Source: Hypericum androsaemum
Taxonomy: Eukaryota > Streptophyta > Magnoliopsida > Malpighiales > Hypericaceae
Direction of reading: 5' to 3'
Length of the DNA: 64,000 nucleotides
Assembly: GCA_963995505.1 (NCBI GenBank)
Contig: OZ023183.1
Coordinates: forward strand, 18,720,671-18,784,670
In this document: positions 56,600 through 64,000 of the stretch, in pieces
Layout of the letters: each line of letters starts with the position of its first letter
Position numbering within the stretch: position 1 is the stretch's first letter
Notes under the pieces: model-generated
The model's input: the letters and a program-made list of their open reading frames with translations, nothing else
What the model was told of the DNA's origin: nothing
Databases searched by the model: none
Made by a program: the position numbers and the translations under genes

Positions 56600-56600
<1 letters not shown>
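56352..56600. other. Spacer between the compact element and the SCPL pseudogene
   Basis: The ORF 56302-56580 begins inside the LTR and is not recognisable; 56441-56575 may be altered 5' sequence of the carboxypeptidase-like gene. Nothing firm. Confidence 0.35.
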
Positions 56601-58626
<2,026 letters not shown>

Positions 58627-59069
58627 TTTCTTTCTGATTGTTATTGTATGGCCAAGTATTGATCGCTACCGTTGTCAATTTATGAATATATTGTTAAGCA
58701 CTAAGATTGATGGGATTGGAAACGAATCATTTTTGTGTTGGGGCCGCGCGACGTCAACAGATTTGCCAGTTTCTTGCCGAAGAGAGAAAAAAATGAGAGG
58801 TTGAGGGGGAACGATGGCGAGAAAAAAGGAGAAAAAGTACGTTATGTTTTTGAAAATTTTACAAATTTAAAATTACGATTGATGAATGAATATAAATTAG
58901 CAACCATAAAAAACAAAAATAGTTTAGCGATGATGTGCTAAATTTGCAAGTATCAATAAAAAATGAATATCTTTTATCCCATATTAATTAGACTAACATG
59001 AATGGAAGATGCTAAATGTAATATATGCTCACTAAAAATCTAATACAATATATTCAAATTAAATGAGAA
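58627..59069. other. Downstream SCPL sequence with a Pack-MULE empty site
   Basis: Non-coding. It runs parallel to 61100-61354 plus 62667-62860. At ~58855-58875 it shows the uninterrupted form of the site (TTTTACAAATTTAAAATTAC) where the second copy has the Pack-MULE flanked by ATTTTAAAA. Confidence 0.75.
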
Positions 59070-59165
59070 TGGTGATTGTACAACGGAACGATTTTGTATG
59101 AAGGAGGGTGCGAGTACCTATTTGTATAGTAGAGCTAGCGGTAAATGTGACAAATGGATGTTTGT
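59070..59165 (+). pseudogene. DEFL exon-2 remnant
   Basis: TGTACAACGGAACGATTTTG and AGAGCTAGCGGTAAATGTGA align with the DEFL exon at 38790 (TGTACATAACACCATTTTG, AAAGCTAGCGGCAGATGCGA). Internal deletions remove the CxxxC core. Not functional. Confidence 0.6.
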
Positions 59166-60125
59166 TTTGGAGTGTTTTTTATTTGTTTGTTTTTTATGAA
59201 TTTTTTTTATAAGTTGAGATATTTTATTAATAGTGTTAGTAATATATACATTGTTCTACCCTGCTAAAATTTTTCTACCTATCCCCGAGTGTGACACTCC
59301 TGTGTACAGACGGGTGTCTAGCTATAGTCCTCACTAAAAAATTTTGCCACCGTAAAAAAAAATTGGAAAAAATTGTAGCGGAAAAAAGAGTTGCTGAAAA
59401 TACTACTAATACAACTTAGGTAAGTGTAGGCCTTGTGGATAGCTTGGGTGAGTAACTAAATATGGCAGCAGATTTTTTACTTTGGTCGCTCGTTTAGACA
59501 TTACCTCTATTTTTAGTCTTTTTTTTCTCTCCCCTCTCTCACCACCATTATATAATTTTTCTTTTATTTGGTAATATAGTTGCATACTTAGATTTAAAAA
59601 AAACTTAGATAAGTGTAAAATTTTCTTTTTCGAGATTGCGATCGTCAATGTCGTCAAATCTTACCACGGTAAAATCTAATGAAAAAATTGTAATAAAAAA
59701 AAAGTACCTCGATAAGATTAATTCTTTCGCCTATTCAATTGGGGTAAATCTTGTCTTTCTTTTTTATGTGAGTTGTAATTTTATTGTTTATATACAAATT
59801 CGTCAATTGCTGAAAATCCATGATCGCTAGATAATATAATATGTTATGCTAACCTCAATTATGTAACTCACTCTTTAGGTCTCGAGGTCATAATTTTCAT
59901 GGTCTATACACAAATTCGTCAAATTTGAAATGTCATATATTTGCTGAAAATCCATGATCGCTAGATAATAAAATCTGTTCTCCAATATCAATTATGTACC
60001 TAACTCTTTTTCGCTTCAGATAGGTCACGAGGGCATTATTTTCATGGTTTATACACAATTCGTCAAATTTGATGTCATATATTAGTCGAAAATCCACGAT
60101 TGCTAGATGATAAAATCTGTTGCAA
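59166..60125. other. Non-coding with a short internal duplication
   Basis: AATTCGTCAA...TGCTGAAAATCCATGATCGC occurs at ~59798-59835 and again at ~59909-59965, with a third diverged version at ~60055-60110. No gene recognised. Confidence 0.5.
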
Positions 60126-60248
60126 GGTGAAATGAGCATAGTAAGTGCTAGGTGTGTACATAACAACATTTTGTACTGATGCACCCACTGAACAGATAGT
60201 TTCTCGTCCACTGGTGTACTATAATTGTTTGTGCATTCTTCCATGTTA
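60126..60248 (+). pseudogene. DEFL exon-2 remnant
   Basis: Begins like the 38790 exon (GGTGAAATGAGCATAGTAAG) and ends like the 49898 exon (TGTTTGTGCATTCTTCCATG then TTAG). An early TGA and a large internal deletion remove most cysteines. Confidence 0.7.
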
Positions 60249-60364
60249 GCCATCACTTGTTTATGAAATAATGTCCAATACGTGACTAAATTAATTATTG
60301 TGAAAATAATGTGTATCAAAATGATATTATTTAAAGAAACTTGGTGTGAAAATTTCAATTTGGT

Positions 60365-60615
60365 AGCGGGCCTCTGCTGCTGGCTCTGCCCTCGGCTAGA
60401 ATGGAGAAGAAACCAATCAATCCGGCAAGTGAATTAATGACAAATTTTGAAATCTGCCCTCTGTTGTTAGTCCATTCACCGTATTACCCACGATCAAGCA
60501 GCTAATAGAAATAGAATAAGAGTGTTGATATACAGGTAATAAACTCGAACAAATCTTTAAATCTGTTTGTCTATTTAGTTATTTTGTTTCAGATAATGGG
60601 TTTGATAATTAGTTG

Positions 60616-60667
<52 letters not shown>

Positions 60668-61100
60668 TTTGGAATTCAATTCCAGTGGCGATGTAGATCA
60701 TGTGGTGCCAATAACAAACTCCAGATATACAATAAACACAATGCATCTCCCTGTTGAATCGGCATGGCGGCCATGGTGCAATAGTCAGGAGGTATGCTAT
60801 ATATTTTTTAGTTTATATCATTAATATCAAAATACCAAATATGATCACTAATCTTTGTTCGAGTCAGTTAAGATCTTTCTATATAATTATATAGTCCAAA
60901 CTCATAAACATATGAGACAAGAAGTTCATTTGTCTTAATGATTAATGTTGCACGTTGGAGGTTATGTAATATGAAACAAAGGGTTGACATTTGCGACAGT
61001 AAGAGGGGCCGGCCACCTTATCCCAAGCGACCAGCCTGAAAGAGCTTTGGCCTTGATCTCCTACTTCCTCAATGGAACACTTCCTCCATCTGCCTCGTGA
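60365..61100 (+). pseudogene. Second, partial SCPL copy
   Basis: A tandem copy of the last part of the SCPL pseudogene. ~60365-60440 matches ~57498-57565; ~60470-60537 matches the ~58000 exon; 60686-60790 matches the Asp exon with a Pro-to-His-type change (GATCATGTG for GATCCTGTG); 60955-61100 matches the His exon. It lacks all upstream exons. Stops such as the TGA in the last exon (TAATATGAAAC) inactivate it. Confidence 0.85.
60619..60664. repeat. (AT)n microsatellite
   Basis: About 23 uninterrupted AT units, in the intron of the second SCPL copy; the first copy has only a short AT stretch at the corresponding place (~58180). Confidence 0.97.
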
Positions 61101-61679
61101 TTTCTTTCTAATTGTTATTGTATGGTCAAGTATTGATCGTTACTGTTATCAATTTCTATGGATATATATTGTATTGTTAAGTAATAAGTTGATGGGATTG
61201 GAAACAAATCATTTTTGTGTGGGGGTGGCATGATGTCAACAGATTCGCTTGTTCTTTGTCGAAGAGAGAAAGAAATGAGAGGGAGAGGGGGAAAGATGGC
61301 GAGGAGAAAGAAAAAAAAGTAAGTGAAGGTTTTGAAAATTTTACAATTTTAAAAGGAAAAATTACCCTCACGTCCTTGTACTTTGGTCACCCTCCCCCTA
61401 GGGTCCATGACTTTTGAAAAAAGATTATCCCGTCCCTAAGTTTTGATGATAATAGACTTTCGGGTCCCTGAAGCCAGAATATTCCCTTTTCTCCGGTGAA
61501 CCCTCACCTGAAATGACCAAAATACCCCTCTAACTTAAAAAAATCTCTCTTTTTTCCTTCTCTCTCCATCCTCTTCCTATCCATCTTCTACCTCCATCAC
61601 CAAGAACAAAATTCCATTCTCTAAAGACTTAATGTTCTGAGTTAAATAAACTTGATTTTATGTTAATTCAAAGCTCATC

Positions 61680-62000
61680 GTCTACATGATTTTCGGCTTT
61701 CCGCTACCGCCGTCAGGTAAGGCTCACCTCTCGGTCTCGCTGTCTCCATCTCAGTCATCTTCTTCTCTCGTCTCCGCCACCGCCACCGCCGTCAGGTAAA
61801 GAACACGCCGGCACCGGCAAGGAGGATAGGGCCAATGCGGTCTAGCCTGTAGACGACGACAGGGATGGCGACGAGCAGAGGATGGCGTATGGCAACCAAT
61901 CGACTCAACCTTCAAGCCGTCGGGATCCAGAATCCCTCATGACAGAGATGTGCCGCCGTGGCCATCGGGAAGCTGGACATTTATACCTGATTCAAGCTCC
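61680..62000. other. Pack-MULE interior of unidentified origin
   Basis: GC-richer host-like sequence with two GCCGTCAGGTAA-type segments (~61708-61720 and ~61788-61800). It may be captured exonic DNA from another gene; no protein family recognised in any frame. Confidence 0.4.
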
Positions 62001-62112
62001 ATCGATTAATTAGAAAACCCAATCCCGCATCCTCCATCGATTCAAGCTCCATCCTAACCAAATAATCAATTCCAACCATCTTCTGTAAGAGCATCGAGTT
62101 CGCCCACGGGAC

Positions 62113-62289
62113 CTTGATGACGTCGAGAGGGTTGACAACAATGGCGGAGAGGAACCGTGCCCCCACGGTGGATAAGACCCTCTCCTCGAACCCAAGGTTC
62201 TCGACACCGGTTGTCGGGAGTGGCTGTGGGGAAATGCCGGAGCCAACCAGGAGGGTCATCTCCGTTGCCGCTAAACTGTGGCTGTCCAC
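62113..62289 (-). pseudogene. Captured N-terminal exon of an MTM1-like mitochondrial carrier
   Basis: On minus, the frame starts MDSHSLAATE and contains LGFEERVLSTVGARFLSAIV and NPLDVIK, i.e. the first transmembrane helix and the PxD/E-x-x-K/R signature that opens mitochondrial carrier proteins; the closest remembered relatives are MTM1-type (manganese trafficking) carriers. Homology stops exactly at AAG|GTCCCG after DVIK, where a carrier would continue TRLQAQ, so the capture probably included an exon-intron border. A chimeric ORF continues to 61981. Only a small part of the ~300-residue carrier is present. Confidence 0.72.
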
Positions 62290-62675
62290 CCACTGACTGG
62301 TAGCCCATTCTGATCTCTCTCTTTATCAGATCTGGGTTTCGACATTTGTTGGGTTTGCTTCTTATATTGATTGTATTTTAGCAAATTAGTTCTCCTCTTC
62401 TTGATATGACTTGATTTTTTTCGACAAATTTTTGTAAGACACCTTCCAATTGTGTGTTCTTTAGATCTGTTTAGAGGAAGCTTTAAGTGAGAGGGGCATT
62501 TTGATCATTTCAAGTGGGAGTTCGCCGGAGAATATGGAATATTCCGGCTCCAGGGACCCGAAAGTCTATTATTATCAAAACTTAGGGACGGGATAATCTT
62601 TTTCCAAAAGTCAGGGACCCTAGGGAGAGGGTGACCAAAGTACAGGGACGTGAGGGTAATTTGTCCATTTTAAAA

Positions 62676-63138
62676 TCACAATCGTACAATGATGACTCCT
62701 GATAAATCAGCCATCATGTTCTAAATTTGCAAAGCATCACTAAAAATGAAAATCTTTTATCCCACATTAATTAGACTAGCAAGATAGAGAATACCTAATG
62801 TAATATATGCTACAGAAAAATCTAATACAATATATTCAAATGAAATAAGAATGGTGAGTGACGTGTGAATAACGGAAACGACTTTGTATAAAGGTGGGTG
62901 CGAGTTTGACAAATGAAAGCTTGTTTTGGAGATTTTTATTATTATTTGTGTGCGCATATTCCATGTTAGCCATCAATTGTTTACGAAATATGAGACTAAA
63001 TTAATTATTCGGCAAATGAAGAGTAACAAAATGATATTAGTTGAAGAAACTTGCTGTGAAAATTTTATTTTGGTATCGGTTCAATATGAAAATTGACTCA
63101 AGTGATAATAAATATAGATTTATTTTAAAGAGTTCTAA
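62676..63138. other. Remainder of the duplicated DEFL/SCPL downstream region
   Basis: Continues the copy of 58870-59165. 62861-62935 is a very deleted DEFL exon-2 trace (AACGACTTTGTATAAAGGTG). 62955-63075 matches the DEFL downstream text at ~38990-39115. No working gene. Confidence 0.6.
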
Positions 63139-63860
63139 GTTCAAGCATTACGATGTTAAAAATATCGTTAGAAGAGTTATCTCATATTTCACTAAGTTCT
63201 TATGTACTTATTGCAATGGGATACAAGATATCTGCTTTAAAATGGTAGTCAAACCTAAATACGGAAGTTTATTAACAAGACAAACCCTCCCTACCAAATT
63301 AGATTAAAAATATTACAAAAATTTTGAGTTCAAAAATTACGACGTTAAAAATACCATTGGAAGAATTATCCAATATTTCAATAAGTTCGTATGTACTTGT
63401 TGCAATTGAATATAAGGCATCTGCTTTAAAATGGTAGTCAAACCTAAAAATGAAAGTTCATTAACTAGACAATCCGTCCCTACAAAATTAGAATAAAAAT
63501 ATTAAGAAAATTTTGAGTTCAAGAATTATAACGTTAAAAACACCGCTGAAAGAATTATCCTTTATTTCAATAAGTTTGTATGTACTTATTGCAATTGGAT
63601 ACAAGGTATCTGCTTCAAAATGGTAGTCAAACCTAAATATAGAATTTCATTAACGAGACAATCTGTCCTTAACAAATTAGAATAAAAACGTAATTAGTCA
63701 AATTTTAAAAAAATTGAATTCAAGCACTAGTAAGTTAAAAACATCATTGAAAGAGTTATTCCTTATTTTAATAAGTTCGTATGAATTTATTAGGCTACTA
63801 AATATGGAAATTCGTCAACTAGACAATTTGTCCCTACCAAATTAAAATAAAAACGTATCT
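63139..63860 (+). repeat. Tandem array, ~189-bp unit, about four copies
   Basis: Unit starts (GTTCAAGCATTACG-like) lie at 63139, 63328, 63517 and ~63717. Each unit contains AAAATGGTAGTCAAACCTAA (the first three) and a CTAGACAAT/GTCCCTAC-type segment. The first two periods are exactly 189 bp; the last unit is shorter and diverged. The ORF at 63041-63307 is a translation of the first unit. Confidence 0.9.
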
Positions 63861-63994
63861 ACTCACATTAATTAGGCTACTAAAAAATACCGATCTGAAA
63901 AGAGAATATATAGGGACTAGTTTCGTTACACACATCATATTATAATTCTGATTTTCTTGTAAGAGCGCACGACAATTCACATACTTCCTTAGAA

Positions 63995-64000
63995 ATGAAG
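63995..64000 (+). other. Start of a further DEFL leader exon (cut by the window end)
   Basis: ATGAAG at the very end follows ~100 bp matching the region just upstream of the DEFL start at 40940. The rest lies outside the window, so whether it is intact cannot be judged. Confidence 0.55.

Larger units (their letters stand above)
61355..62666. mobile_element. Pack-MULE with a captured mitochondrial-carrier gene fragment
   Basis: 1,312 bp with ~180-bp terminal inverted repeats (61355-61531 and 62487-62666). The outer ends are GGAAAAATTACCCTCACGTCC and its inverse with two changes. It is flanked by the exact 9-bp direct repeat ATTTTAAAA (61346-61354 and 62667-62675), the Mutator TSD length. The paralogous DNA at ~58855 lacks the element, confirming the insertion. 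There is no transposase. The interior holds host-like, GC-richer DNA including a fragment of a mitochondrial carrier gene (minus, ~62113-62289). Confidence 0.93.

Overview
The window is nuclear DNA of a flowering plant, almost certainly a eudicot. It is AT-rich, its genes have short GT-AG introns, and it holds F-box/FBD, CEP, RBP47, defensin-like and serine carboxypeptidase-like sequences among many plant transposon families (Mutator-like, hAT, Copia, L1-type LINE). The species cannot be fixed from sequence alone. Everything here was read by eye; no alignment or database search was run.

Layout. 1-790: repeats. 0.8-3.0 kb and 14.0-17.0 kb: two decayed copies of one F-box/LRR/FBD gene. Between them lies a complete 10,065-bp Mutator-like element (3523-13587) with ~245-275-bp terminal inverted repeats and an exact 8-bp target duplication. 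It encodes three proteins: a six-exon plant mobile domain (PMD) protein, a nine-exon protein with two HROB-like OB-fold units, and a MULE transposase with two nonsense codons. 18.6-20.9 kb: an intact six-exon NodH-like membrane sulfotransferase. 21.4-22.9 kb: minus-strand 3' exons of an unidentified conserved plant gene, frameshifted. 23-32 kb: mostly non-coding, with a 380-bp TIR element and a 1.26-kb internally deleted hAT element, both with target duplications. 32.5 kb: a CEP signalling-peptide gene. 35.5-38.4 kb: an intact RBP47-type RNA-binding protein gene.

38.8-50.1 kb and 59-64 kb: a family of defensin-like (DEFL) exons in various stages of decay. One DEFL gene has its signal-peptide exon at 40.94 kb and its cysteine-rich exon at 49.9 kb; an 8.5-kb Copia element (41332-49816, TSD ATAAA) sits in its intron. 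39.9-40.6 kb: a small non-autonomous hAT element. 51.5-53.7 kb: a 5'-truncated LINE. 53.9-56.3 kb: a compact non-autonomous Copia-type element (TSD AAACT) whose single ORF encodes Gag and protease plus an unfamiliar C-terminus. 56.6-61.1 kb: a serine carboxypeptidase-like pseudogene and a partial tandem copy. The duplicated downstream DNA was later hit by a 1.3-kb Pack-MULE (61355-62666, TSD ATTTTAAAA) carrying a mitochondrial-carrier gene fragment; the matching empty site is still visible at 58.86 kb. 63.1-63.9 kb: a ~189-bp tandem repeat. A further DEFL copy begins at the last bases.

How it fits together. The clearly functional cellular genes are the sulfotransferase, the CEP precursor and RBP47. 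The most unusual object is the three-gene Mutator-like element, whose two non-transposase genes keep perfect reading frames across all introns while its transposase is interrupted.
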